This document shows, piece after piece, positions 38,898 through 45,964 of a DNA stretch of 64,000 nt (position 1 is its first letter; each line of letters opens with the position of its first letter). Source of the DNA: an uncultured bacterium. Lineage in GTDB: Bacteria > Planctomycetota > JAJSAM01 > JAJVHW01. The DNA lies in contig CALKVK010000032.1 of the NCBI GenBank assembly GCA_937996235.1, positions 1 through 64,000 of the forward strand, read 5' to 3'. A program made the translations under genes and the position numbers. Below the pieces are notes generated by a model. It worked only from the letters and a program-made list of their open reading frames with translations. It searched no databases and was not told the DNA's origin.

Positions 38898-39066
38898 GCG
38901 TCCCTGCGCGCGTCCCTGCGCGCGTCCGTGCGCGCGTCCGTGCGTTGCAGCGCAGCCCCGTTGCAGCGCAGCCCCGTGCAGCGCAGCCCCGTGCAGCGCC
39001 GCGCAGCGCAGCGCAGCGCCGTGCGCTGCCTCGCGCGTTGCGTCGCGCGTTGCAGCGCAGCGCGCG
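38898..39066. repeat. Low-complexity GC microrepeats in the 472-base gap before a sigma gene
   Basis: There are four 12-bp units of the gcgtccctgcgc / gcgtccgtgcgc type (38898-38945), then ttgcagcgcagccccg twice (38945, 38961) and shortened copies (38977 on), then irregular gcagcgc runs to about 39066. Nothing in it looks coding. The remainder, 39067-39326, has no gene but holds the inverted repeat at 39200-39222 and the ribosome site of the sigma gene. Confidence 0.8.
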
Positions 39067-39199
39067 TCGCCGCGTTCCCGCACGGTGCGGCGCACGGCGA
39101 GTGTCCCCGCGGCGTGCTCCACTGCCGTGTGCGGATCGCACGTGCGCGTTCGGCGCTTGCCTGTGCGTCGGCGCGTGGATAGAGTTGCGCCGACCCGTC

Positions 39200-39222
39200 G
39201 TGGTGATATCGGATAGCACCAC
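39200..39222. promoter_or_regulatory. Inverted repeat in AT-richer DNA upstream of the sigma factor gene
   Basis: GTGGTG (39200-39205) and CACCAC (39217-39222) flank GATATCGGATAG, a locally AT-rich island about 105 bases before the sigma gene. It could be an operator or part of a promoter. No consensus -35/-10 pair was assigned. Confidence 0.4.
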
Positions 39223-39326
39223 AACGGAGAGCGTCCGACGCGGGATCCGAGATCGGCGGCAGATGCTCCGCGGGAGCGGCGCCGCAGGCCGCGCGCTCGG
39301 GGGCGATCAAGGGAGGGCGCCGCTTC

Positions 39327-40091
39327 GTGCAGAAGAGCGCCGAGCTGCAGGCACTCTGGGAGGAGTACAAGCGCACCTCGAACGTCGAGCTGCGCAACCA
39401 GCTCGTCGAGGCGTATCTCCCGCTCGTCGACTACCTCTCCGAGCGCATCGCCGAGCGGTTGCCGCGCTGCGTCGGCATCGACGAGGTGCGCAGCGCCGGC
39501 GTCGTCGGTCTGCTCGACGCGGTGCACGGCTTCGACCTCTCGCGCGGCATCAAGTTCGAGACGTACTGCTCGCTGCGCGTGCGCGGCAGCATCCTCGACG
39601 AGCTGCGCTCGCGCGACTGGGCGCCGCGGCTGGTCCGCAACCGCGCGCAGAAGTACGCCGTCGCGGTGCACGACCTCCAGGCGCGGCTCGGGCGCCAGCC
39701 GACGCCGCCCGAGATCATGAAGGCGCTCGACCTCTCGCCCGAGGACTTCGAGAAGCTCCAGCACGACATCGCGCGCCTAGCGATCTACTCGCTGAGCCAG
39801 CCCGAGGAAGACGGCACCGACTCCGACGGGCCGGGCCGCGCGCAGTACCTCGTCGACTCGCGCAACGCCGACCCGACGGCGGAGCTCCAGATCCAGGAGG
39901 CGACCGACGTCGTCCTCGGCGAACTGGAGGAGCGCGAGCGCGCGGTGCTCGAGCTGTACTACTTCGAAGGGCTCACGATGAAGGAGATCGGCGCGCGGCT
40001 GCAGCTCTCGGAGAGCCGCGTCTGCCAGATCCACGGGCACGCTCTCAGCCGCGTACGCGACGAGATCCGCGCGCGCGGCTCCGACTACTGA
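39327..40091 (+). CDS. FliA/WhiG-type RNA polymerase sigma factor (first of two)
   Basis: The product is 254 residues. GTG 39327 has GGGAGGG at 39311-39317. Region 2 is VDYLSERIAERLPRCVGIDEVRSAGVVGLLDAVHGFDLSRGIKFETYCSLRVRGSILDELRSRDW. Region 3 (RLGRQPTPPEIMKALDLS) is present. Region 4 (ERERAVLELYYFEGLTMKEIGARLQLSESRVCQIHGHALSRVRD) has the helix-turn-helix. This is the sigma-28 group that serves motility or development in other bacteria. No flagellar genes are nearby, so the regulon is unknown. A second member lies at 41414-42163 on the opposite strand. Confidence 0.94.
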   Translation: MQKSAELQALWEEYKRTSNVELRNQLVEAYLPLVDYLSERIAERLPRCVGIDEVRSAGVVGLLDAVHGFDLSRGIKFETYCSLRVRGSILDELRSRDWAPRLVRNRAQKYAVAVHDLQARLGRQPTPPEIMKALDLSPEDFEKLQHDIARLAIYSLSQPEEDGTDSDGPGRAQYLVDSRNADPTAELQIQEATDVVLGELEERERAVLELYYFEGLTMKEIGARLQLSESRVCQIHGHALSRVRDEIRARGSDY

Positions 40092-40242
40092 GCCGCCCGC
40101 GGCTCACGCGCGCCGCGCCGACGGAGACGTTCGGGCGCACGGCCGCAACCGCCCGCGCCGACGCGCGCCCAGCCCGGCGCGACGCCACCGACCGCGCGCC
40201 GACGTCCGCCTGCGACGCCTCGTAGCGCGCCCGTGAACGGCG

Positions 40243-40277
40243 ACGGGCGCCCCCGGCCGTCGGCCGGAGGCGCCCGT
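40243..40277. terminator. Bidirectional terminator between sigma gene and lipoprotein gene
   Basis: 16-base arms (40243-40258 and 40262-40277) pair with one mismatch around a 3-base loop (gtc). It lies between the convergent 3' ends of the sigma gene and the small lipoprotein gene. There is no long T-tract. Confidence 0.6.
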
Positions 40278-40348
40278 GTGAGACGTCGCTTCGCGACGTC
40301 GGCTCGAACGCAGCGGCGCTGCGAGCACCGCCGCCGCGACGATCTCGA

Positions 40349-40663
40349 CTACTGCTTGAACCAGGGCGTGCGCGGGTCGCCGTTCGGGTTCGTGTGGTGG
40401 AACGCCGTGCCCTGGCCGCTCCACACGTCGTGACCCCAGAACTGGACCGGGTTCAGGACGAGGTAGTCCGGGATCCAGGCGAAGAACCCGATGATCGGAT
40501 AGACGGGCAGGACGTCCGTCAGCACGGCCGTCGTCAGCGGCTCGTCGTAGTAGTTGCTGTTGCGCCAGTCATCGACCGAGTTGACGAGGTAGCGCGGTCC
40601 GGAACTGCAGGCACCGAGGGCGAGCGCACCGGCGAGGCACAGCATCTTCAGCGAACGCGTCAT
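40349..40663 (-). CDS. Small lipoprotein of unknown function
   Basis: The product is 104 residues. ATG 40663 has GGGAGG upstream. Its type II signal peptide has lipobox LGACSS. The mature part contains DDWRNSNYYDEPLTTAVLTDVLPVYPIIGFFAWIPDYLVLNPVQFWGHDVWSG, which is aromatic-rich and includes a hydrophobic stretch that may contact the membrane. I recall similar short lipoproteins with a VLNPVxFWG-like ending but cannot name the family. It is convergent with the sigma gene and transcribed alone. Confidence 0.75.
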   Translation of the reverse strand: MTRSLKMLCLAGALALGACSSGPRYLVNSVDDWRNSNYYDEPLTTAVLTDVLPVYPIIGFFAWIPDYLVLNPVQFWGHDVWSGQGTAFHHTNPNGDPRTPWFKQ

Positions 40664-40939
40664 CTCTAATCCTCCCAGGTTCCGGGGCCCGACGCCCCGC
40701 GTGTGCGGGAGATGTTCGCAAGAACCTCGCGGGAAGTGAACGCAACGTTGACGTGGAGGCGCGATTCCGTGTGCCTCACGTCTCAGATGGGCACAGCCCA
40801 TGGCGGATTCGACGCGGGCGGACGGCGACCGGTGCGGCGCGGCGCGGCCGCGCGCACGACGCCGGCGGACGGACACGCGTTCCCTGGTCCGTCGCCGTGC
40901 CGTGCGTCGGCCGCGCCGCGCGCGGGCACCGGGCGCTGC
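40664..40939. other. Non-coding leader region upstream of the small lipoprotein
   Basis: I see no convincing gene, RNA or classical promoter pair here. The stretch next to the gene is locally less GC-rich (around 40700-40790) and probably contains the lipoprotein promoter. The rest leads into the MITE-like elements that start at 40940. Confidence 0.5.
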
Positions 40940-41179
40940 TAGCCCGACCTTCTCACGACGACTCACGCACCTGAGCGGTCCACAGCGCCGCGTGCTGCGT
41001 TGCCTCGGCTCAGCGACGCCACGGCGTCGCGATCGCCTCGGCGCCTTGCCCGCGACACTCTGTCCTCGCTCAGGACGCCGTCGGCGGCGCGCACCGTGTA
41101 CGCCGCATCCACTCGGATGCGTGGATCGCACCGCGGTCCTCGTCACGGCGTGCGCGAGCCTCGTGAGAAGGTCGGGCTA
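40940..41179. mobile_element. MITE-like element A (240 bp, 19-bp terminal inverted repeats)
   Basis: TAGCCCGACCTTCTCACGA (40940-40958) is perfectly repeated in inverse at 41161-41179, and imperfect complementarity continues for about ten more bases inward. No transposase-like coding is visible. It is bounded by CTAG on both sides and shares its right CTAG with element B. The near-equal size and common TAGCCCG start of A and B suggest non-autonomous members of one family. Confidence 0.65.
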
Positions 41180-41416
41180 GCCCGCATCGTTCACCAGCTC
41201 CCGCGCCCGGCGCGTCGCCGGAGTCGCGATCTCTGCGTCGGCGCTCCTCGAACGGGGTGTTCAACCCCGGCTTCGTCGCGCCTTCTTGAGCTCGCGCCTC
41301 CGGCTCGGCCGGGACGGACTGTCGCAAGGCGGGAGCGCAGGCGCCACGGCCGCAGCCCTCGGAGCGCCTGCGTCACAGCCGCACTCGCCGCGAGAGCTGG
41401 TGAACGATGCGGGCTA
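41178..41416. mobile_element. MITE-like element B (239 bp, 23-bp terminal inverted repeats)
   Basis: A perfect 23-base inverted repeat (41178-41200 and 41394-41416, starting TAGCCCGCATCGTTCACC) bounds 193 bases without convincing genes. An internal inverted repeat (gcaggcgc/gcgcctgc) is present. Its right end supplies the TAG stop codon (41414-41416) of the sigma factor gene on the minus strand. It overlaps element A by two bases at the shared CTAG. Confidence 0.65.
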
Positions 41417-42163
41417 GTCGACCAGGCCGCGGCGCCGGACGGCTTCGCGGAGGCGCGCGATCGCGCGCTTGTGGATCTGGCTCACGCGCCCTTCGGTCAC
41501 GCCGAGCACGTCCGCGATCTCGCGGAAGAGCAGGCCGTCTCCGTAGTAGAGGAGGACGACGCGGCGGTCGTTCGGGCGGAGCTGCTCGAGCTCCTCGCGG
41601 ATGACGGAGTGCGTCTCGGCGAGGAGTAGGCGGCCCATGACGTCGGCGCAGCTCGGGTCCTCGATGACGTGGGCGAGCGTGCCCTCCGAGCGCTCCTCGT
41701 CGATCGACACGGTCGTCGCGGCCTGGCGGACACGGAGCGCGTCGGCGACCTCGCGGGGGGAGAGGCCCGAGCGGTCGGCGAGGACGTCCTCGGGAACGTG
41801 GGCGCCGAAGCGGCCGGCGAGCTCGGACTCGACGCGGTCGAGCCGGTTCACGCGCTGGCGCGTCGGGCGTGCGAGCGGGTCCATGTCGCGCAGCGCGTCG
41901 AGCACGGCACCGCGGATGCTGCACCCGGCGAACGTGCTGAACGCGACGCCGCGCTCGGAGTCGAAGCGGTCGGCGGCGCGGAGCAGACCCTCGCAGCCCG
42001 CCGCCACCAGGTCCTCCACGTCCACGCTGCGCGGGACGCCGCGCGCGACGCGGCGCACGATGTGCCGCACGAGACCGATGTGGCCCTCGACCAGCGCGTC
42101 GCGCTCCGCGGTGGAGCGGTCGGTGCCGTCTGTTCCCTTCACGGTCGCGAGCTGCTGGGTCAT
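41414..42163 (-). CDS. FliA/WhiG-type RNA polymerase sigma factor (second of two)
   Basis: The product is 249 residues. ATG 42163 has GGGAGGA upstream. Region 2 is GLVRHIVRRVARGVPRSVDVEDLVAAGCEGLLRAADRFDSERGVAFSTFAGCSIRGAVLDALRDMD. Region 3 (HVPEDVLADRSGLSPREVADAL) and region 4 (RPNDRRVVLLYYGDGLLFREIADVLGVTEGRVSQIHKRAIARLREAVRRRG) complete the sigma-28 layout. The TAG stop is the first triplet of element B, so the final residues (GLVD) end exactly at a repeat boundary. A 38-bp palindrome lies 94 bases upstream. Confidence 0.94.
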   Translation of the reverse strand: MTQQLATVKGTDGTDRSTAERDALVEGHIGLVRHIVRRVARGVPRSVDVEDLVAAGCEGLLRAADRFDSERGVAFSTFAGCSIRGAVLDALRDMDPLARPTRQRVNRLDRVESELAGRFGAHVPEDVLADRSGLSPREVADALRVRQAATTVSIDEERSEGTLAHVIEDPSCADVMGRLLLAETHSVIREELEQLRPNDRRVVLLYYGDGLLFREIADVLGVTEGRVSQIHKRAIARLREAVRRRGLVD

Positions 42164-42256
42164 CTGCTTCCTCCCCGTCGAGCGCACGAGGGAAGAAGAG
42201 CGAGCGGCGTGCCGATCGCGCCCAGGCTCGGGAGCGGAGCGTCGCGGGGCGCGGCG

Positions 42257-42294
42257 CCGTCGCGGATCCGGACACGTGTCGGGATCTGCGACGG
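42257..42294. promoter_or_regulatory. 38-bp near-perfect palindrome between sigma gene and small HisKA-like gene
   Basis: The two 19-base halves (42257-42275, 42276-42294) are complementary at 17 of 19 positions, with no loop and a central CACGTG. It sits between divergent genes, 94 bases from one start and 111 from the other. As DNA it is a strong candidate operator for a dimeric or tetrameric regulator; as RNA it would be a hairpin in either leader. Confidence 0.55.
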
Positions 42295-42404
42295 TGCGAG
42301 TCCGGACGCCGCGCAATCTCCGTGGCGCGCGGGCTACCTTGATGGGGCGCGCCGCCTCCTGCGTGTGCGCAGCGTTCCGGAGTCCCGCCCCGGGAGATCG
42401 CGGC

Positions 42405-42629
42405 ATGTCGGAGCACGACGTCGTCGAGGTGCGCGTGGCCGAGCTGCGCCGCATCCTGCACCGCTACAACAACCTGAACGCGCGCATCCTCACGCGCGCC
42501 GAGGTCGCGCTGCTCTCGTCGGACGCCGCGGAGCACGCCGCCGCGCTGCGCCAGATCTGCGCCGCGGCCGAGGACCTCGCCGAGTTCACGCGCGCCACGC
42601 AGCGCCGGCTGCTGGGCGAGACCGGATAG
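42405..42629 (+). CDS. Small protein resembling an isolated histidine-kinase dimerisation helix
   Basis: The product is 74 residues, starting ATG 42405. A -10-like TACCTT is at 42335. The sequence VAELRRILHRYNNLNARILTRAEVALL looks like the phosphoacceptor helix of the class of kinases with an H-x-x-N-N pattern, followed by a second helix (AALRQICAAAEDLAEFTRATQRRLL). There is no ATPase domain. It could act as a phosphotransfer or dimerisation partner for another regulator, or be a short helical protein unrelated to kinases. It is divergent from the second sigma gene. Confidence 0.65.
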   Translation: MSEHDVVEVRVAELRRILHRYNNLNARILTRAEVALLSSDAAEHAAALRQICAAAEDLAEFTRATQRRLLGETG

Positions 42630-42660
42630 GACGCGTCGTCCGCCCGCGCGCGGCCGCCGC

Positions 42661-43521
42661 TCAGACGCCGGGCTGGTGGCCGAGCGCGCGCCGGATCGCG
42701 AGCACGTCGCGCAGGAGTCCCGGCAGCGTGCGCAGGTCGAGGTTGTTGGGACCGTCGGACAGCGCGTGGTCCGGATCGTCGTGGCACTCGAGGAACAGCC
42801 CGTCGACGCCGGTGGCGACCGCGGCGCGGACCAGGTACGGGACCATCTCGCGGTCGCCGCCGCTGCGGTCGCCGAGCCCGCCGGGCCGCTGCACGCTGTG
42901 CGTGCCGTCGAACACGATCGGCCAGCCGGTGCGCGCCATGATCGGGAGCCCGCGCATGTCGACGACCAGGTTCTGGTAGCCGAACGTGGTGCCCCGCTCC
43001 GTCAGCAGCACCTTCGACGAGCCCGCCGCGGTCAGCTTGCCCGCGACGTTCGCCATGTCCTCCGGCGCGAGGAACTGCCCCTTCTTCACGTTCACGACGC
43101 GGCCGGTGCCCGCGCACTCGACGAGGAGATCGGTCTGCCGGCAGAGGAACGCCGGGATCTGCAGCACGTCCACGACGCGCGCGACCTCCTCGACCTGCGC
43201 GCACTCGTGGACGTCCGTGACGACGGGCAGGCCGAGCTCGGAGCGCACCTCGCCGAGGATCTCGAGCGCGGCCTCGCGACCGATGCTGCGGAAGCTGGTG
43301 TGCGCCGAGCGGTTCGCCTTGTCGTAGCTGGCCTTGAACACGAGCGGCACGCCCGCCTCGCCGCAGATCTCGCGCAGGACGCGCGCGATCGTCAGCGTCT
43401 TCTCGCGGCCCTCGACGACGCACGGCCCCGCGAGCAGGAACAGTGGGTGCGAGCGACCGAGCGACAGGCGGCGCCCGTCCGGCGTGTCGAGCGTGACCGT
43501 GTGCGGTGGGATGGTGCTCAT
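42661..43521 (-). CDS. kdsA: 3-deoxy-8-phosphooctulonate synthase (Kdo-8-P synthase)
   Basis: The product is 286 residues, a normal length. ATG 43521 overlaps the lipid-kinase stop by four bases (ATGA). Typical motifs are LLAGPCVVEGREKTL, FKASYDKANRSAHTSFRS, TDVHE, QIPAFLCRQTDLL, NVKKGQFLAPEDM and the C-terminal HDDPDHALSDGPN. It condenses arabinose-5-phosphate with phosphoenolpyruvate to make Kdo-8-phosphate, the step two before KdsB. It is coupled to a diacylglycerol-kinase-like gene, which suggests an envelope-lipid unit. Confidence 0.96.
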   Translation of the reverse strand: MSTIPPHTVTLDTPDGRRLSLGRSHPLFLLAGPCVVEGREKTLTIARVLREICGEAGVPLVFKASYDKANRSAHTSFRSIGREAALEILGEVRSELGLPVVTDVHECAQVEEVARVVDVLQIPAFLCRQTDLLVECAGTGRVVNVKKGQFLAPEDMANVAGKLTAAGSSKVLLTERGTTFGYQNLVVDMRGLPIMARTGWPIVFDGTHSVQRPGGLGDRSGGDREMVPYLVRAAVATGVDGLFLECHDDPDHALSDGPNNLDLRTLPGLLRDVLAIRRALGHQPGV

Positions 43522-44426
43522 GCGGGCTCCTCGCGTCCGGGTGCGGCGGGGCGCACGATGCGCAGCGCGGCGGGCCGGACGAGGATATCGAGCGGCGTGC
43601 GCCCCCCCACGTCTCCGTCGATCTGCCAGGGGAGCGCGTCGTCGGCGTCGATCCGCACGGCGGGTGTACGCAGGTGCACGGCGTCCGCGTCGCGCAGCAG
43701 CCGGCCGCGCAGGGCGGCCGCGGCCCAGCGTGCGAGCCGCAGCGTCCCGCCCCCGCGCAGCACGACGACGTCGAGCAGGCCGTCGCGCGTGCTCGCGCCG
43801 GGCGCCGGCTCGAAGAACGCCGCGTACGGGCGCGTGTTCAGCACGAGCGTCAGCGAGCCGCTCGCCTCGCGCCCGTCCGCGGCGCGCACGTGCATCGCGC
43901 GCGCGTCGTAGCCGCGGGCCGCCTGGAGCACCGGCGCCGCGTACGAGTGGAAGCCGATGTGGCCGCGCCGCCGGCGCGTCAGCGCCTCGACCACGTACGC
44001 ATCGAGGCCGACGCCCGCACACGCGACGAACGGACGGCCGTTCGCCTCCGCCGTGTCGAACGGCGTCGTGCTGCCGTGGACGAGCGCGTCCGCGGCGCCG
44101 TCCGGGCGGAGCGGCACGCGCAGGTGCCGCGCCACCAGGTTGCTGGTGCCCAGCGGCAGCAGCGCCAGCGCCGAGCGCGTGCCCGCCACGTCGAGCAGCC
44201 CGCGCGCCACCTCGTTCACGGTGCCGTCGCCGCCGGCCGCGACGACGAACGGGACGTCCTCGCGGGCCGCGTCGCGGGCGATCCGCGCGCCGTCGCCGGC
44301 CGCGGCGGTGGGGGCGACGGCGACGTCGACGCCGCCGTCCCGGGCGCAGCGCACGAAGCGTTCGACGGCGCCGCGGCGCCGGGCGCTGCCGGAGATCGGG
44401 TTCACCACGAGCACGGCGCGGCGCAC
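43518..44426 (-). CDS. Diacylglycerol kinase-family lipid kinase
   Basis: The product is 302 residues, starting GTG 44426. The catalytic-domain motifs are VVNPISGSARRRG and GGDGTVNEV (65-73), with PLGTSNLVARHL next. The C-terminal beta-sandwich ends with the DIDGD-like segment WQIDGDVGG. It probably phosphorylates diacylglycerol or a related lipid, as YegS/DgkB relatives do, recycling lipid from envelope synthesis. Its stop overlaps the kdsA start (ATGA), so both are translated together. Confidence 0.9.
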   Translation of the reverse strand: MRRAVLVVNPISGSARRRGAVERFVRCARDGGVDVAVAPTAAAGDGARIARDAAREDVPFVVAAGGDGTVNEVARGLLDVAGTRSALALLPLGTSNLVARHLRVPLRPDGAADALVHGSTTPFDTAEANGRPFVACAGVGLDAYVVEALTRRRRGHIGFHSYAAPVLQAARGYDARAMHVRAADGREASGSLTLVLNTRPYAAFFEPAPGASTRDGLLDVVVLRGGGTLRLARWAAAALRGRLLRDADAVHLRTPAVRIDADDALPWQIDGDVGGRTPLDILVRPAALRIVRPAAPGREEPA

Positions 44427-44545
44427 GGCGCCACTCTACGCAATCGGCGGGGGAGTGCCGTGGATCGCGGCGCGTGGCGTCGCCCGGCTGGTGTACGCTC
44501 GCCGCGTCCGCCGTCGGCGACCCGGTCGGCGCACCTCTCCACCCG

Positions 44546-45760
44546 ATGTCCGACCCCACGCAGTCCGCCCACCCCGGCGCCCCCCGCACGCGCGTCGCGC
44601 TGATCGTCGTCGCGGGCGGTGCCGACGCGCTCGGCGCGGGCGAGCCGACGGCGCTCCACGAGGCCGGGACACCCGCGCTCGACCGGGTCGCCCGCGACGG
44701 GCATCTGGGGCGGGTCGTCCTCGGCGCGCCGACGTGCTGGGCGGGGTTCCTCGGGCTGCTCGGACAGGAGCCCGGCGTGCTCGCGATCGGCCCGGCGGAA
44801 CTGCGCGCGGCCGGCGTCGACGCGGGCGGCGCGCGCTGGGCCGCGCGTGCGGACTTCGTCACGGTGGACAGCGAGCGGGTGCTCGACGCGTTCGGCGGCG
44901 GCGTCGGCGATCCCGAGGCCGCCGCGCTGCTCGATGCGGTGGCGGCCGAACTCGCTCTCGTCGGCGACGTGCTGGCCGGGGCACGACTCGTCCGGCTGTC
45001 GGGGCCGCGCAACGTGCTCCTCGCGCACCACGAGCTGCCGCCCGGGCTGCCCGCCTGGCACGCCGGTCGGCGCACGCTGCGGAGCGCCCTCGGCGCCGAC
45101 GGTCCGGCGCGGGCGCTGTTCGACGTCTCGCACCGTGCGCTCGCCGCGCACGACGTGAACGCGGTGCGACTCGACCTCGGCGAGAACCCCGCCAACGCGC
45201 TCTGGCTGCACGGCGCCGGTCCGCTCGGCGCCGCCGGGCCGGCTCAGCTCGCGGCACCGTCCTGGTCCGCGGGGCGCCGCGTCGCGATCGTCTCGGACGG
45301 CGGCGCGCCCTCGGGAGTCGCGGCGGCCCTCGGCTGGGACGCCGTCGAAGCCGCCGGCGACGCCGACGCGCTCTGCGCGGGCGCGCTCGAGGCGCTCACC
45401 GCGCACGACTGCGTGGTCGTGCGCACGTCCGCGGCGCTCGCCGCCGGGCTGCGTGCGCACGACGACGTCCGCGGGGCGCGCGCCGCCGCGTTCTCCGAGC
45501 TCGACGCGCGCCTCGTCGGCCCGCTGCTCGGCGCGCTCGAGGAGAGCGGGCCGTTCGTGCTCGCGGTCGCGGCCGACGGCGCGTTCGACGCCGAGTCGCG
45601 CACGTTCTCTTCGGAACCCGTCTGGTGCGGCGTGCTCGCTTCCGGCGGCGCGGGCCACGGCGGCACCGCGTTCCACGAGCGGGCCTGCGCCGAGGGCGCG
45701 CGCCTCGACGGTCCCGCCGCGTTCAGCGCGTTCGTCGAACACGCCCTCCACGCGGACTGA
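44546..45760 (+). CDS. Degenerate homologue of cofactor-independent phosphoglycerate mutase (ApgM-like)
   Basis: The product is 404 residues, the length of archaeal-type iPGAM, with ATG 44546. Landmarks align in order: RVALIVVAGGADAL (where ApgM has the metal-binding DGxGD), TPALDRVARDGHLGRV, APTCWAGFLGLLGQ (where the catalytic Ser segment PPGSDTAHLSLLG is expected), RADFVTVDSERVLDAFGG, ENPANALWLHGAGPLG, and a C-terminal VAADGAFDAES where GDHxTP is expected. The first metal Asp, the phosphorylated Ser and the Asp-His pair all appear missing, so catalysis is unlikely. A regulatory or pseudoenzyme role is inferred. Confidence 0.72.
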   Translation: MSDPTQSAHPGAPRTRVALIVVAGGADALGAGEPTALHEAGTPALDRVARDGHLGRVVLGAPTCWAGFLGLLGQEPGVLAIGPAELRAAGVDAGGARWAARADFVTVDSERVLDAFGGGVGDPEAAALLDAVAAELALVGDVLAGARLVRLSGPRNVLLAHHELPPGLPAWHAGRRTLRSALGADGPARALFDVSHRALAAHDVNAVRLDLGENPANALWLHGAGPLGAAGPAQLAAPSWSAGRRVAIVSDGGAPSGVAAALGWDAVEAAGDADALCAGALEALTAHDCVVVRTSAALAAGLRAHDDVRGARAAAFSELDARLVGPLLGALEESGPFVLAVAADGAFDAESRTFSSEPVWCGVLASGGAGHGGTAFHERACAEGARLDGPAAFSAFVEHALHAD

Positions 45761-45886
45761 GCCGCGCGCCGCGGCTCCGCCGCGCCGGCCGCGGCGAGCG
45801 CGCCTCGCACCCTCTCCGCGGCGTGTCGCGCACACCCGAGACGGGCGGCGCGACGGCTGCGGCCACGTGCGCACGGACCGAATCGA

Positions 45887-45914
45887 GAGGGGCGAGCCTG
45901 GCGGCTCGCCCCTC
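45887..45914. terminator. Bidirectional terminator between ApgM-like gene and FG-GAP gene 4
   Basis: 12-base arms gaggggcgagcc (45887-45898) and ggctcgcccctc (45903-45914) pair perfectly around a 4-base loop between two convergent genes. No strong T-tract, as elsewhere in this genome. Confidence 0.65.
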
Positions 45915-45964
45915 GTGTCCTGCGGGTCGTCGGGACGGGCTCGGAGCCCACCCCGTATCGCGGC

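Noticed and set aside
40940..41416. Short open frames inside the two inverted-repeat elements, considered as small genes.
   Set aside because: They lack ribosome sites and domains, differ between the two elements, and are bounded by perfect inverted repeats. Non-coding mobile elements explain the region better.
44546..45760. Functional alkaline phosphatase or phosphoglycerate mutase.
   Set aside because: The metal-binding and nucleophile positions that define the superfamily are not present in the expected places, so an active enzyme is not supported.
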